A stretch of DNA of 64,000 bases from Puffinus mauretanicus. Lineage: Eukaryota; Chordata; Aves; Procellariiformes; Procellariidae. The stretch lies in contig JAJKFH010002364.1 in assembly GCA_023333565.1 (NCBI GenBank), positions 310,001 through 374,000 on the forward strand. The letters are read 5' to 3'. The stretch's first letter is position 1. Each line of letters opens with the position of its first letter. Below, one piece after another: positions 51,601 to 61,837 of this stretch. Under the pieces are notes generated by a model. It saw only the letters and a list, made by a program, of their open reading frames with translations. It did no database searches and was not told the origin of the DNA. The position numbers and the translations under genes were made by a program.

Positions 51601-54600
51601 CCAATTAAAGACCTCCTGAATTCCCCTCCAGCATGAATGATCTGTTGAGCTATGGAAATATCTGCATGGATGCTTCAGATGTGAGCTGAACGATGATGTC
51701 TCATGCAGCTGTGGAGAGGGATGTGCAGAGGGATACACCCATCCAGCTCCTCAGGAATCTCTGGACATCACCCCGCCTGGCTGCCTTACCTCATGATCCC
51801 AAAGTCTGGCACATGCTTAGGTGCCTCAGCAGACCAGTGCTACTGAAGGGACATGAGCCAAGAGAGGAGCCCAGCTACCTTTTGAGTTCTGAGGAGCCCA
51901 CAAATTCATGCCTCGAGAGGGAAGTCAAGCTGTAGACCACAGCAGCCTGGTGATAGGGGCATAATGACTTACTGACTGCAAAGCATGGCAGGTCCTCCAG
52001 GCTCCTAGGTCCTCCCAATGTGTTTGAACAGCTTTTGGAAAATCCAGGTAGCTTAAGGCCACAGTGATTTCACACTTTGGTCACTTGTTTGGAAGCAGAT
52101 CCAATCCCTGTGGATCACAGGGTAGGTATGAAATGGGAGGTGTTTGCTTCCAGGTGTTTTTTTTCTGCACCTCCATGACTTTTCATTTCTGAGGCCTTTG
52201 CCTGCCTGCTGAGACTTGTTTTGCTCTGAGCAAGCTGCAGATGGCCATAGATGAGGCATTTCTTCTGGGCTTCCCTACCTTCTTCCTGGTCTTGTCTCTT
52301 GCTCTTGGTGGAGCCTTTCAGAAGCATCAACAAAGCCCTTAAGACATGATGGGATTCATAATTTTCTAAGAAGTGTCACATTTTGAGAAAGTGTCCCTCT
52401 CTTGCTAACCTTGCACATAATGAAACCCCAGAAACCCAGCGGCTGACAATGAAGATTACAAAGTCAAGCCCTGAAAAGTGAGGAAGAAGGTGTTTGATCT
52501 ATCTCAGCTCAGCAGTCTGCAGCAGAAATGCAGTCACACCTCTTAACGCATCACTGAGAGCCATTGCCAGTCGCAGAATTATGCTCTCATAAACCAGGCA
52601 GAACAGAGTAGAAGGAAAAAAAATATAAAAATATATAATATTTGGTATTTTCCCATTTTGGCCAATTCATTACATACCTGAATATCCATGGCTGATGCTA
52701 ACGTAGCCTTCACGCTCTCTGACAGTGAGAAATCTCCACGTTGAACAGTCCTATGAATGATGTCATTGCTGTTAACCACGGCAACAAGTCGAATCGGGAG
52801 ACCCATTTTCTGGGCAATACAGCCAGCTAGAAAAAAAAAGTGAAAAAATACATGCAGGCTTGATGAAGAAACATTCAAAGGAGATTTAGCAAAGAAGTCA
52901 CGGTACAAATTGATTGAGTCCCTAATGGACTCTGAGAGGTCTTTAACGCTTTGGTTGAGCACCAGATTATAAAATTCTGGGACGCAATCCTCCTCCTGCC
53001 ACGACAGTCCATTGAACACTGACCCTTGGGCATCTCCAGATTTGAAGATGGATGGGCAGGGGACCGAGAGGTCAGGCAGCTGCCGTTCAAGCAAGAGAGA
53101 TGAATCTTTTGGGCTCTTGCATCTTATTAATGCTGCCTCAAATGGGCAGCCTGGAAACGTAGTGAGCGCAGTTGAGTGCATCGAATCCTTCATTGCTTTC
53201 ATAAGACAGTTGTAGGCCTATCTTGGGATGGAGGCAATCAAGGACTCACATTTAGAAGGCCAGATTATGCAATTAGGAGTGGTTCTCTTGACTACGCACT
53301 ACTATGCAAACCAGAGTAGGACCAGGCAGGACTCCACACCCCTGTTAATGTCTCACTTAGGAAATCAGAGCCACAGTATTTTCCCTCTTTTCTGGATCAA
53401 ATACATTCTGTCCTCTTCTAATGTGTCCATCCTCAAGATAGCTACAGTCATCATCAAAGGGTGGTTTGGGATTTTCTGCACCTTGCAAATCGTCAGTGAC
53501 ACCTGAATGAGTAATAACCATACATGAGTAATAAAATATAAGTGGTTCTGAAGAAATCCTACCAGAGAGTGGGTGTTTTAATAAATAGCAATACCCAGCA
53601 TCTGCAAAGTGCTTTTAGTCCATAGGTCACAGCGCGCTCTCTCTTCCCTATCTAACCTATCTTTTTTCCCTTCACCTGTGATATTTCCTCCTCCTCCTGT
53701 TGGCACAACAATTTCCACCACTGGCAGCGGGGTGGTATCCAGGGACGGGGCACACTGGAAGTAAGCGTAGAAGTGGTGAGCAATCTGCACCATAATCCTA
53801 GACCAATTGACCGAATTCAAGCTCATCAGATTATATTTTCTGGCAAAATCGACATCAGCGAATAGTTCCTTGATCGGCTCATCGATTTCATCGCTGTTCC
53901 CATGAGCTGTCAAAAGGAGAAAGGAAAGATTAAATCTGCCAACATCAGCGCATCAGGCACAAAGCATTTCTGCTCAGAAACAGGGCCAGTCTCCAGCCCT
54001 GGGGTTTGCTGCGGCCGGGGGTGTCCTGAGCTGCCCGTCTGCCGCGGGGGCTGCACGAGCCAGGGGTTGGGTAGCACCGCGTGGGTGCCGGGTGGTTTCT
54101 GCAGACATTGCGTCCGGGCTCTTCCTTATACCAAGTATATATTTGCCAGGAAGGCATAAACGCCTGCATTCCCTGTGAGATGCCAAGGTGAGACCTGGCT
54201 GAGCAGAAGGACAGCTCAAGCACCCCGTGGTGATCCCTCCCGTGGGGACGGCACAGCAGTAGGGGATGGACCACCCATGAAGGTGAGGGGGCAAGGGGGA
54301 AGGGGTGACTCTCGATCCTTTTAGTGTCAAGAATTCAGTGCAGCTAAACACCAACCACCTGCATGGAAGCAGCTCTGATCTGTGGCCAGGAGAAAAGGAG
54401 ACCTTGAACCACTTTTCATCAAAGTGGGGACATCTGCTATAGGCTCCTGTTAGCCAGACATCTGGGCATGGTTGCCATGATGGCAATGATCCAGCTGGCT
54501 GCAGCTGCTAAAGCAGCAGCCCTCTGAGACTTTTAGGGTCATGGTTTTGACACAGCAGGGTCATAAAGTGGGCAGTCCAACAGTAATGCCAACCAGCAAA

Positions 54601-56149
54601 GACGTGGACGTTGTCTTCAATAACGGTGGTCATCTGAAGTTCCTGTATCTGGGTGCAGAACCCCTTAGGCAGCAGAACAAAGATGTCCATGTTCTTCTGC
54701 CCTCTCACACTCTCGATGGCTGAGCTCCCCGTGTCCCCTGAAGTCCCTGTTTCAAAGTGAGGGAGAAGCAAGAAAAGCAAAAACTGGATGCGTCAGTCAA
54801 ACCTGCATCACTGCACTTTAAGAAAAAGATGCAGAGATGCTCCATGAGACGTTTTTGGCTAGAGCAGCCACCCTGGCATTGCCTGGAGATCACTCACCAG
54901 CCACCCACAAGGCATTACCACCCCAGGGCATCTATGGGGAGGGCCATGGGATGATGGCTCTCAAAGTAAAGACCTGCCCAGAAGTTTTACCCCTCACAAA
55001 GAGGCATACTCACCCACCAGAATAGTGACGTGCTTCTGTTTTTTCTCCAAGAAGTACTGTAAAAACTGCCCCGTGCAGGACAAGGACAGATCTTTAAAAG
55101 CGTAAGTAACCCCGTGCCACAGCTCCAAAACATTCAGCCCATCTTTCAGCCTGGACAGATGGACGACGTCCTTGTGTCTGAACCTGCTGAAGGCCCTGTC
55201 GATCAGGTCTAGAGGGAAAATGGTTAAAGGGGCTGTTACATTGGGTAGAGGAGTATTTTTCTGACCCATGGCTTCCTGCATCTGTGCTCTTCATGCTCCT
55301 GGGAAGCTTTCTGCACAACCAAAGACTCTCCGTTGCTGGAGAGGTGACAGATATCCAACAAGTTATTCTTAGTTATTAGGAGTAAACCAGCCCGCCCTAT
55401 TGTCTTCGATAGCTCTACGGTGAGAGACCCCAGGGGACACCCAATACAATCAGAGCAAACTCCGATAAAATATAAAATACAGGAAACCTGAATTTTATCA
55501 TAACGTGCCGTTGAGACAGAGGTTGTAGCTGCCCTCTGGTGGAAGGGATAGCCGTTAAATGTTAAAAACATTAAAAATTGGATCGCAGTGAGAGTGTGGA
55601 GCAGCAGAAAGCCCTGGTGGGAGAGCAGGTCTGGAGCCCAGCAGAGCAGCAGGGTCCCCCAGCAGCGAGCAGGGCCGCGGCACCAGCCATCGCTATTGCA
55701 GTCACCAGGATCCCTATTTGCACACAGGGGACACCTTTTCCAGAAGGTAACGAGTCCCAGCAAGGTCACAGAGAACAGGGTACAGAAAGGAGCAGGCAAC
55801 GGTGCAGCAGGCTCCATCCTCTGGGGACTGTGAAGAGGATGGGGCGAAGGTAGGCAGATGCATCCGAACTCCCCCAAATCCTCGTGCACGTCCCTGCGAG
55901 CAGCTCCCCGCGCGGCTGAGGCTCACCATTGAGCGTGTTCCGCGGGACCAGCTCAGCCGTGATGAAGAGGGAGCAGAGCTCCTTCACCAGCTCCCGGTAG
56001 GAGAGGCGGCTCCACCTCCGCAGGGTGTCCCCGTCCAGCGAGGGGATGCGCTGGGGCATGAAGAGGCCCCCGTCGGGTGCGTAGCCGGAGAAGAGGGCTC
56101 CCTCGAAGTCGACGGCCCCCACGCCTCCCCGCGTGCTGACGTATTCCAT
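48439..56149 (-). CDS. THNSL2: THNSL2, threonine synthase-like 2 (whole coding span, 8 exons)
   Basis: This is a PLP-dependent fold-type II enzyme related to bacterial and plant threonine synthase. The vertebrate protein is reported as a phospho-lyase acting on O-phosphohomoserine and O-phosphothreonine rather than a true threonine synthase. Joining 56149-55927, 55208-55014, 54746-54594, 53906-53676, 52826-52678, 49996-49871, 48921-48782 and 48667-48439 gives 1446 nt: 481 codons plus TGA. The human protein, as I recall it, has 484 residues. Every junction is GT-AG and keeps frame. Visible landmarks are the N-terminal MxYVSTRG start, [11 protein letters not shown] with the PLP lysine at residue 113, GTSGDTGS (140-147, phosphate/substrate loop), VPTGGGGN (258-265, PLP phosphate loop) and a C-terminal LCPHSAVA segment. 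No stop, frameshift or missing catalytic residue was seen. Transcription runs leftward from a CpG-rich region near 56.2-57.0 kb. Identification is essentially certain; a 5' non-coding exon is likely but not placed. Confidence 0.97.
48782..48921 (-). CDS. THNSL2: THNSL2 coding exon 7 (residues 360-405)
   Basis: The acceptor GGGGCTGCAG precedes CTCTCTGAGACC; the donor is GTAAGG after CAGATGG. It encodes [38 protein letters not shown] and HYHYSQPD. The [14 protein letters not shown] stretch is the conserved C-terminal part of the catalytic domain. It exits in phase 2. The exon is GC-rich with CpG dinucleotides, unlike exons 4 and 5. Confidence 0.96.
48922..49870 (-). other. THNSL2 intron 6
   Basis: 949 bp, GTCAGC...GCAG. 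AT-rich near 49640-49800, GC-rich elsewhere. Nothing recognised. Intron 7 (48668-48781) is only 114 bp. Confidence 0.88.
49871..49996 (-). CDS. THNSL2: THNSL2 coding exon 6 (residues 318-359)
   Basis: The acceptor TTATCCCAG precedes GAGCCTTACAATATGG; the donor is GTCAGC after CACAGAAAG. It encodes [32 protein letters not shown] and EDLHRK in 42 whole codons (phase 0 both ends). The first residue is Glu where I recall Val in human (DIQVPYNMER); this sits at the splice junction and may be a lineage change. Confidence 0.96.
50946..50979. repeat. Two-copy tandem repeat, 17-bp period
   Basis: TTTAGGCTGTCCCCTG then TTTAGGCTGTCCTCTG in THNSL2 intron 5. Confidence 0.7.
51499..51644 (+). mobile_element. 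CR1 LINE 3'-end fragment (degraded)
   Basis: It matches the CR1 3' region in order: GAGGTTGTGCA.TCTCCATCCTTG, then CAGGACAAAGCCCTGAGCAA, CCTGATCTGAC-like, CTGCTTTGAGCAGG and a worn tail. It lies antisense to THNSL2 in intron 5. Confidence 0.8.
52678..52826 (-). CDS. THNSL2: THNSL2 coding exon 5 (residues 268-317)
   Basis: A strong polypyrimidine tract and TAG acceptor precede CTGGCTGTATTGCCC; the donor is GTATGT after ATTCAG. It encodes [35 protein letters not shown] and TLASAMDIQ, all strongly typical of THNSL2. It ends on a codon boundary (phase 0). The frame stays open for a further 125 codons upstream into intron 4; see the separate finding. Confidence 0.97.
52827..53675 (-). other. THNSL2 intron 4, with an unexplained open frame
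   Basis: 849 bp. The half next to exon 5 (53202-52827) is open for 125 codons on the transcribed strand and in frame with exon 5. It begins at ATG and has an in-frame TAG 15 bases upstream. The conceptual product is balanced in composition (for example [18 protein letters not shown] and [20 protein letters not shown]), but I do not recognise it. It ends in phenylalanines encoded by the acceptor's pyrimidine tract, so it is not the usual THNSL2 product. Confidence 0.6.
53676..53906 (-). CDS. THNSL2: THNSL2 coding exon 4 (residues 191-267)
   Basis: The acceptor TCCTTTTGACAG leads into CTCATGGGAAC; the donor is GTGAAG after ATCACAG. It encodes [38 protein letters not shown] and [13 protein letters not shown]. 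The glycine-rich VPTGGGGN loop holds the PLP phosphate. Phase is 1 at both ends. Confidence 0.97.
53907..54593 (-). other. THNSL2 intron 3
   Basis: 687 bp, GC-rich near the exon 4 side (53990-54110). No repeat or second gene recognised. Intron 2 (54747-55013, 267 bp) is likewise featureless. Confidence 0.88.
54594..54746 (-). CDS. THNSL2: THNSL2 coding exon 3 (residues 140-190)
   Basis: It starts after acceptor TTGAAACAG and ends before donor GTTGGC, a weaker but acceptable donor. It encodes [14 protein letters not shown], then [20 protein letters not shown] and EDNVHVFA. The GTSGDTGS loop is the conserved substrate/phosphate-binding element of threonine synthases. It joins exon 4 to give VFAAHGNSDE, matching the family spacing before the conserved GNSDE. 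Confidence 0.96.
55014..55208 (-). CDS. THNSL2: THNSL2 coding exon 2 (residues 75-139, PLP lysine)
   Basis: The acceptor TTTTCCCTCTAG precedes ACCTGATCGAC and the donor is GTGAGT after CTGGTGG. The exon encodes [33 protein letters not shown] and [17 protein letters not shown]. Lys113 in YAFKDLS is the residue that forms the Schiff base with pyridoxal phosphate in this family. Entry and exit phases are both 1. Confidence 0.97.
55209..55926 (-). other. THNSL2 intron 1
   Basis: 718 bp with GTGAGC...CTAG ends. Open frames within it are not related to any protein I know. No repeat recognised. Confidence 0.9.
55927..56149 (-). CDS. THNSL2: THNSL2 coding exon 1 (residues 1-74)
   Basis: The exon encodes the N-terminal threonine-synthase domain: [28 protein letters not shown] and [15 protein letters not shown]. 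The ATG is chosen because the human protein, as I recall it, begins with the same motif (MWYVSTRG). The bases before it, CTCCCCAG then CACCC, make a good splice acceptor five bases upstream of the ATG. The exon would then start at 56154 and an upstream non-coding exon is expected. The exon ends with phase 1 at ...CTCAATG followed by donor GTGAGC. Confidence 0.96.
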
Positions 56150-57110
56150 GGGTGCTGGGGAGGCACCGCAGTCACTGCCAGGGCCCCAGAGCATCCCCCC
56201 CACCGGGAACAGCCCCGCATCCCAAGCTGACTCCCCCCAAAACTTCCCACGTGGACAGACAGAGCTCCTCAGGGAAGAAAATGCCTCTTCCCCTAATAAA
56301 AAAATCTCACACGGTGGGGAGCTAGAGCGGACCGAGCTGGCGGAGGGCAGGCGGCGTTTTGCGGGCGGTGGAAACGCTGCCCGAGATTTGCACGGAGGTG
56401 GCTGGAGCCTCCTCGTCCCGTTTTCCCTGTGCTCTTCCCACCCTGCCCCGGAGACACTTCCCAGCCTGAGCAAAAGCCCTGACAGCGCAGAAGTCACTGC
56501 CCAAGCCTGTCATGTCCCCTGCAGGCTATTTGCAAAAGCTGGAGTTTTAAAATTTACAACAAATAAATAAATAAAAGGCAATAACTATGTTTTTAGAGCA
56601 GGCTGATTTTGTTCAAAGGGGTTAAACTAAGGACAGGATTTAACTCAGTGTCGGAAGGGCTGAGCTAAATCCACCGGATTCATGCAAATCCCACCGAGCA
56701 GCCGCCGGCGGTTGCCGGGAGAGGCTCCTTCTCGCCTCGATCCCCTGAACCCCCACAGCTGTTCCCACCTGGGGCACTCCAGCCGACGGTGCAGACCCTC
56801 GGCACGGCACGGCACGGCACGGCACGGCACGGCTGCAGGCCACTTGACCCCACGCAGAGGCAGGAAAAGCAGCCAAGCAAGTCGCCGCCACCGCTTGCAA
56901 CCCGGCCACCCTTTGCACTTGTGCTCACGGAAAACTTCTCCCCGTTGCAACCCGCCAACGTTCCCCTCGCCGCGGCGCAGCCGGAGGAGGCGGCCGCCCT
57001 GCGCCGAGCCTGGGAATGGGAATATGCGGGAAAGACGGAGCCAAGCTGCTCCTGGTGGAATTGGGGCAAGGGGCAGCAGGCACGAGCTGCAGCTGGCAGA
57101 AATCTAGTTA
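56150..57110 (-). promoter_or_regulatory. CpG-rich THNSL2 promoter / first-exon region
   Basis: Sequence immediately upstream of the THNSL2 ATG. 56640-57030 is strongly GC- and CpG-rich, as expected for a CpG-island promoter, and includes the (GGCAC)6 repeat. No TATA box stands out. A 5' non-coding exon must end in this region if the acceptor at 56155-56154 is used, but I cannot fix its donor. 56280-56600 is mixed in composition, with a short AAATAAATAAATAAA run near 56560. Confidence 0.55.
56801..56832. repeat. (GGCAC)6 short tandem repeat
   Basis: Six exact copies of GGCAC followed by GG, inside the CpG-rich region upstream of THNSL2. The purity suggests a length-variable microsatellite. 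Confidence 0.9.
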
Positions 57111-57182
57111 AATATTAGGCGATAGCTTTTATCCATGAAGGTGATCAAGCACTGGGCATGGTGTCTCCAGCATAACTCAAAA

Positions 57183-57306
57183 TTCATCTGAGCCACCTGA
57201 TTTAACTGTGAGGTTGGATTTAAATTTGAGATTGAACCTGCTTAAAGCAGGGTTTGGGTCAGAACCTCCAGACGTCCCTTCCAAGCAAAACCCGTCTGTA
57301 ATTCAG
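57183..57306 (+). mobile_element. CR1 LINE 3' remnant
   Basis: A worn CR1 end: GAGCCACCTGATTTAACTGTG, an internal segment with CTGCTTAAAGCAGGGTTTGG, then TCAGAACCTCCAGACGTCCC and TTCCAAGC...TCTGTAATTC. Several indels against the usual avian consensus suggest an old copy. Confidence 0.75.
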
Positions 57307-57357
57307 CTGTGCAAAGCCACGTGTTCAGCCTGCGAGGCTGGGATGTCATAACAGCCC

Positions 57358-57400
57358 CGTCCCACTGATGGGGAAACTGAGGCACGGGAGGGAGAGGGGA
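57358..57400 (-). mobile_element. MIR/CORE-SINE-like remnant, short
   Basis: CACTGATGGGGAAACTGAGG followed by CACGGGAGGG is the reverse of the 'GTGCCTCAGTTTCCCCATCTGT' module found in old SINEs. Only about 30 bases are recognisable. Confidence 0.4.
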
Positions 57401-57950
57401 CATGTGTGCGGCTGTGCAAAAAAAACCTAAGCTCTCCAGTGCAGGGAAGGAATGTCCATCCCTTTCCTTATTTTTCAGTTTAATAAATAATAAGTGTTTT
57501 TTGAAGGGCAAGGTCAGCAGAGGACTGGTGGCTGCGGGGATCTGGGGTGCAGCGCAGCGTCTGCTGCTGGAGCGCGTGCGGGGACTTCAGCCCAGGAAGG
57601 CAAGACGCAGCGGTACAAAGGACGGCTGATAACAGCCAGCCGTGAGTCAGAAAGCCCACGTCTGCAGTAAGGGACACATCGCCTGCCAAAGCGTTGGAGT
57701 CCGACCCAACACGCGTTGCCTCTACAACTCTGGCGAGTAACCGGAGCCATGAGAAAAGTCACCGGTAGAGAGGGGTCCAGTCCTTGCCCCGAGCACCGAT
57801 GTGCAAATGGGCTTTTCTACACCCAACATCCAAAACGAACTGTTCCTGCAAGCTCCTCAGCAGGAGGCAGGAGCTAAATTGCAGGCTCTGGGCAGAGTTG
57901 CCCATGATGGTGTTGCTCAAGGTCGAACGGGGCGGCTGTAGCAGAGCAGG
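57401..57950. other. Non-coding, nothing recognised
   Basis: Mixed sequence between the THNSL2 promoter side and an AT-rich block. No gene or repeat signal. Confidence 0.6.
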
Positions 57951-58100
57951 ATGCAAACAGCAGCCTTTTAATAATATATCTGAGCTTACCCAGTGGGCCA
58001 GAACACTGTTAATAGTCTCCATTTTCTGACCACCTCTAGGAAATTAGCGAGAAAGGGATCTAATTATCTATAATTATATCAATTATACCACCCAGCCAGC
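57951..58100. promoter_or_regulatory. Candidate regulatory element
   Basis: A short AT-rich block with clustered homeobox cores (CTAATTATC, ATAATTATATC, CAATTATACC at about 58060-58090) upstream of THNSL2. Confidence 0.25.
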
Positions 58101-59050
58101 CTGCATCTCCCCACCGTAAGGAGATCTCTGTGCCCAACGTTTCTCATCACATTGCAAAGATGAAGCCACCCAAACCTGCTGTGGCCCCAGGGTCCTCCCC
58201 GTACCCTCAGCCACCGGGTCTTCATGGCACGTTGGCGTGTAGTGGGGTGCCGACCCTGTACTGGGGGTCCGTCCCCATCCCAGATGGGGGTGCTGGAAAA
58301 AGCAGGTAGCAGGGCTGGACCTTGTTCTTCAGGGATGGCTTGGGTTTAAATCAATGGTGAAACCTCCCCAGGGCCATCCCTGGAGTCACCAAAAGCCTCT
58401 AGTGTCACCTGGCCAGCTGAGGCGAGCGGCCGATGTCCCCAAAACGGAGCTAAGGCTCCGTTTAGGGGACATCGGCCGCTCGCCTCAGCTGGCCCCGACA
58501 TGCAGGGCAAATCCCGCTGTGGCAAAGAGATGTAAAGAGATGATGCTCTCAGTTCCATATGTTTTTAACGCCCCGTGTATTTTTGGATGATGCTTTAATA
58601 CCCAGTCCTGTTAGTTATTAGTCCCTTCCTCATTTACCAGCTCTGAAAGGGTTTTTTCCTCATCATGCTCCAGAGGTAGCTGACACAAAAAACTTCAAGT
58701 AGCATCTCTGGACAAACCAGTGAAACACTAGAAATAAAGAAAATATTAAAAGCTGCAGGATACATGATTTGCCTCCTCTACTCTAACCTCTCCCCTCTCC
58801 CACGACAGCGTGCCGAGGTGAATTCAGGATTTTCCTTCCTTGCAGCAATCTCTGCCCACGCAGAGGCAGAGCACTCTTTGAGCCCAGCTGAAATTTAGGC
58901 TAGGACGAGGAAAGGATCAAATCCCTAAGAAAAGCTGCACAAGTTGACAGCTTTTATTACCGATGTAATAATTTAATATCACCAACGTGCATCTGAGCAT
59001 CTCCTGTTCACCCAGCACACCCTGATGGGACCTCACCTACTCCCATCACC
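58101..59050. other. Non-coding around the hairpin
   Basis: GC-rich to mixed. Its only notable feature is the inverted repeat at 58411-58494. Confidence 0.6.
58411..58494. repeat. Near-perfect inverted repeat (40-bp arms, 4-nt loop)
   Basis: The left arm 58411-58450 and right arm 58455-58494 are reverse complements at 39 of 40 positions; the one mismatch is A at 58441 against A at 58464 in the right arm. The loop is TAAG (58451-58454). Arms are GC-rich and start and end in GGCCAGCTGAGG / CCTCAGCTGGCC. Pairing stops abruptly outside both arms. An RNA from either strand would form a long stable hairpin. It could be a recent fold-back duplication, a structural RNA or a sequencing/assembly fold-back artefact. 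Confidence 0.95.
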
Positions 59051-59210
59051 GTGGGACTTTCTGCCTCTGGGCATTTACTTACCATATATCTAATTCTTTT
59101 AATGTGTGCATTAACTGCGTGAGATGACTTCACTGATTCATCTAATTTATTTATTTTTTTCAAGTGAAGAGCTTACGATGAGACTGATGATCCCTTCAGC
59201 ATTACATCCC
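59051..59210. promoter_or_regulatory. Candidate regulatory element
   Basis: An AT-rich block with CATATATCTAATTCTTTTAA, GTGCATTAAC and ATCTAATTTATTTATTTTT. No repeat or coding signal. Assignment rests on texture only. Confidence 0.25.
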
Positions 59211-61310
59211 TCCAGGATGCATGCAAGAACCCTGCAAAAAAAAGGGGTTATACCCAGATACCTGCTGCTCTGCATTCGCAGGCAGAAATAGCAGCAGGGC
59301 TGTTACCACAGCTTTATCTACGCCCTGGGCCTGTCAGCGGTGATAGCCCTCGCTAATGAGTTCGTCGGTTAATGCTGTGATGGCAGGGACTGCTTATGTG
59401 GCAGCCACAGGCGAGCGCCGAGCACAGGGGAAGAACCTGGGATACGCGCCGGGACGGCGGCGCCATTTATTGGGAGTGTTTTTCCCATGCTCGGCCCTAC
59501 AATTTCCATGCATTCAAGTTTAGAGCACCATTTCTTTAATATTATTTTGAATTTTAAAAGAAAGGAGGGGAAGAGAGCGCCCGTGCTGCTGCACGCGAGC
59601 CCGGCGGGGCTCATCCACTGCAGCAACAGATCAAGAGCTAGAAAATGTAATAGCCTTTAATTCACCTGGTCTTACTCAGTGCCTCCATATTCCTGCTGGG
59701 ATTTGCACTTCCATTTTGGACCTTGTCTGTTCCCGAGCAGTTCATGCTCTTTGGACTCACATGTCAGAAATCAGCTGTATTTGCAAACCCCAGCTAAGGC
59801 TGCTGTCAGACTTTTCCAACTTTTTTTTGTTCTGCATCAGTTTTCATCCCTCCAGATGGAATTTCCTCAACCTCTCCACCCACCAAAGGCATCCCAAAGC
59901 GTGGCGAGGACCCAGGAAGCAGAAGGGCACATACAGCAATGAGAAGCCAATTTTTTCCTTCACAAGTCCCCCCCCCCCAAAATTTCAGGTCTCACCGCAG
60001 AGCGTTGCAGCACTCGAAGCACAGCACTGCAACGCTCTCAGCTTCGTGTTTGCTGAGCAGCTTCCTATCCTCTCCAACAGTGGGCCCCTCTATATGTCCC
60101 AAGCACAAGCAACGCCTTGGGTTTGGGTCCCCTTTCCATACCCCCCGCAGAGCATCCCCCGGCCCAGGAGCGCTGGGGACCGCAGGCTCTGCCAGAGCCC
60201 CCAGCGAGTCCCGGTGTCACTAGATGGCGGCAGTGCCTTGCATCCAGGGAGGAGATCCACGAACGCAGCCTCGGGGGAGCCTTGACCTGCTTGCACCCAG
60301 CCTTTCCCACCCTCACACAGGTCCCTCCACCTTTCAGGTCACGGACACCCAGCCATTCCGCAGGGATTTGAGGCAACAGTCAGGAAACACCTCTCCAAAA
60401 AGCCCCGTTTTGGAGCTGAGGTAGAGGAGATAGGGGTGGTAGGAGGCCAAGCTACGAAGGTGGGTGACCTGAGCCACCACAAGTGCTCATTGAGGTGGGA
60501 AGGAGGTTCTTCATGTTCACCCCATCTTCTCCCTGAGATCTGACCTGGGGTTTTATCACCCTCCTTCCAGCAGGGTCCCTCCTCCCCTGGGGGTCTCTGG
60601 AGCCTCCTCCTGGGAGAGACTCAGAAAGGGACACATGGAAAGACCCCAACTCGCAACCAGAACCAAAACACACCAAATTTAATAAAAAAGCATCACATAA
60701 GCCTGAATAGCACAAAAATCTCCCCATAACGCCCAGTCCTGTCTCTGCCCGTGAGCTGTCTGGTGTCTGAAAACCGTACACAAACAAAAGCTTTCAGACC
60801 TCTAAGTGACCCGAGCAACGCCAGGCAGGTCCAGTAAGCGGGTGATAAGGATGCTTGGGGTTTTCCAATGCCATTTAATACCCTGTACAGAGTTCATCCC
60901 AATGGGAAGCGTCTTACGTTGTCTGAGAAAAAACATACAAGCTTGTCACTGGGGGTTGTTGAAGAAGTTATGTGTCCCCTGCCCTCTCATGCACAGAAGT
61001 ATGAAATTTCACAGAGAAAATGGGGAGATTCCGGGTAAAAACTATAAGGTTTTGGCCAGAAATCAAACTATTTCAGTTCTGCCTTTCTCGGAGGCAGACC
61101 CACACATTGGTGAGGTTCAGAGATCCATAGCAGGAAGGGGGCTAGGGAAGTTTGCAGAGAGTGTCTGCAGCTGCACAGGCAAACCTACACCCAGAATCAT
61201 TTGTTTGAGCCTCATCTCAAGGAGATATGAGGCAGAAATGTACAATCGTAAATTAATTAAAGTGCACGAAGCTGCCCCTTTATTACAGTGAATGTGGCTC
61301 TTTTCCGCTT

Positions 61311-61330
61311 TTTATATCATCTGATATAAA
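61311..61330. repeat. 20-bp AT-rich palindrome
   Basis: TTTATATCA, TC, TGATATAAA: 9-base exact arms with a 2-base spacer. Confidence 0.8.
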
Positions 61331-61837
61331 TTGTCAGTATCTCAGCTGACATGAGGTAGGACTTCCACGTGGGACAACACCTCTTCTCACCTGCAAATGT
61401 GCACACACACATTTTTCCACCTCTGGTGATTTTGCAGTGCAAGGAGCTGCCAGCACGTCAGCCCTTTCCCCCCGGTTGGGTTTGACGCTCTTTCCTCACC
61501 GCGAGGTGTTTCACAACAAGCTCAAGGACATCCGTGTTGTGGTTTGGGTCTTGTAGACCAAAGTTCAGGACCCACTCGTAAAGGCAGAGCAGAAAGGGAG
61601 CGCGAGGATGGGATTGTGCAATGCTGGCTCCCACGGTGGGATGTTGAAGACGCTATTACCTGGAGAAGGTTGTGCAATCTGGTCCTACAACGCCAAAGAT
61701 CATATTAAATCCCAGGGCCAATTTTTATTTCCAAATCCCATAGGATATGGGCTCTATGGACACCCACCAGGGACTTGACAAGGAAGGTGCTGTGGAGGCT
61801 GAGCAGTTACAGCACATTTGCTTTATCAGCTTCTCCA

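Larger units (their letters stand above)
49997..52677 (-). other. THNSL2 intron 5
   Basis: The longest intron, 2681 bp, GTATGT...CCAG. It carries a degraded CR1 3' fragment (51499-51644) and a small 17-bp-period tandem repeat (50946-50979). No other coding or RNA feature was recognised. Confidence 0.88.
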
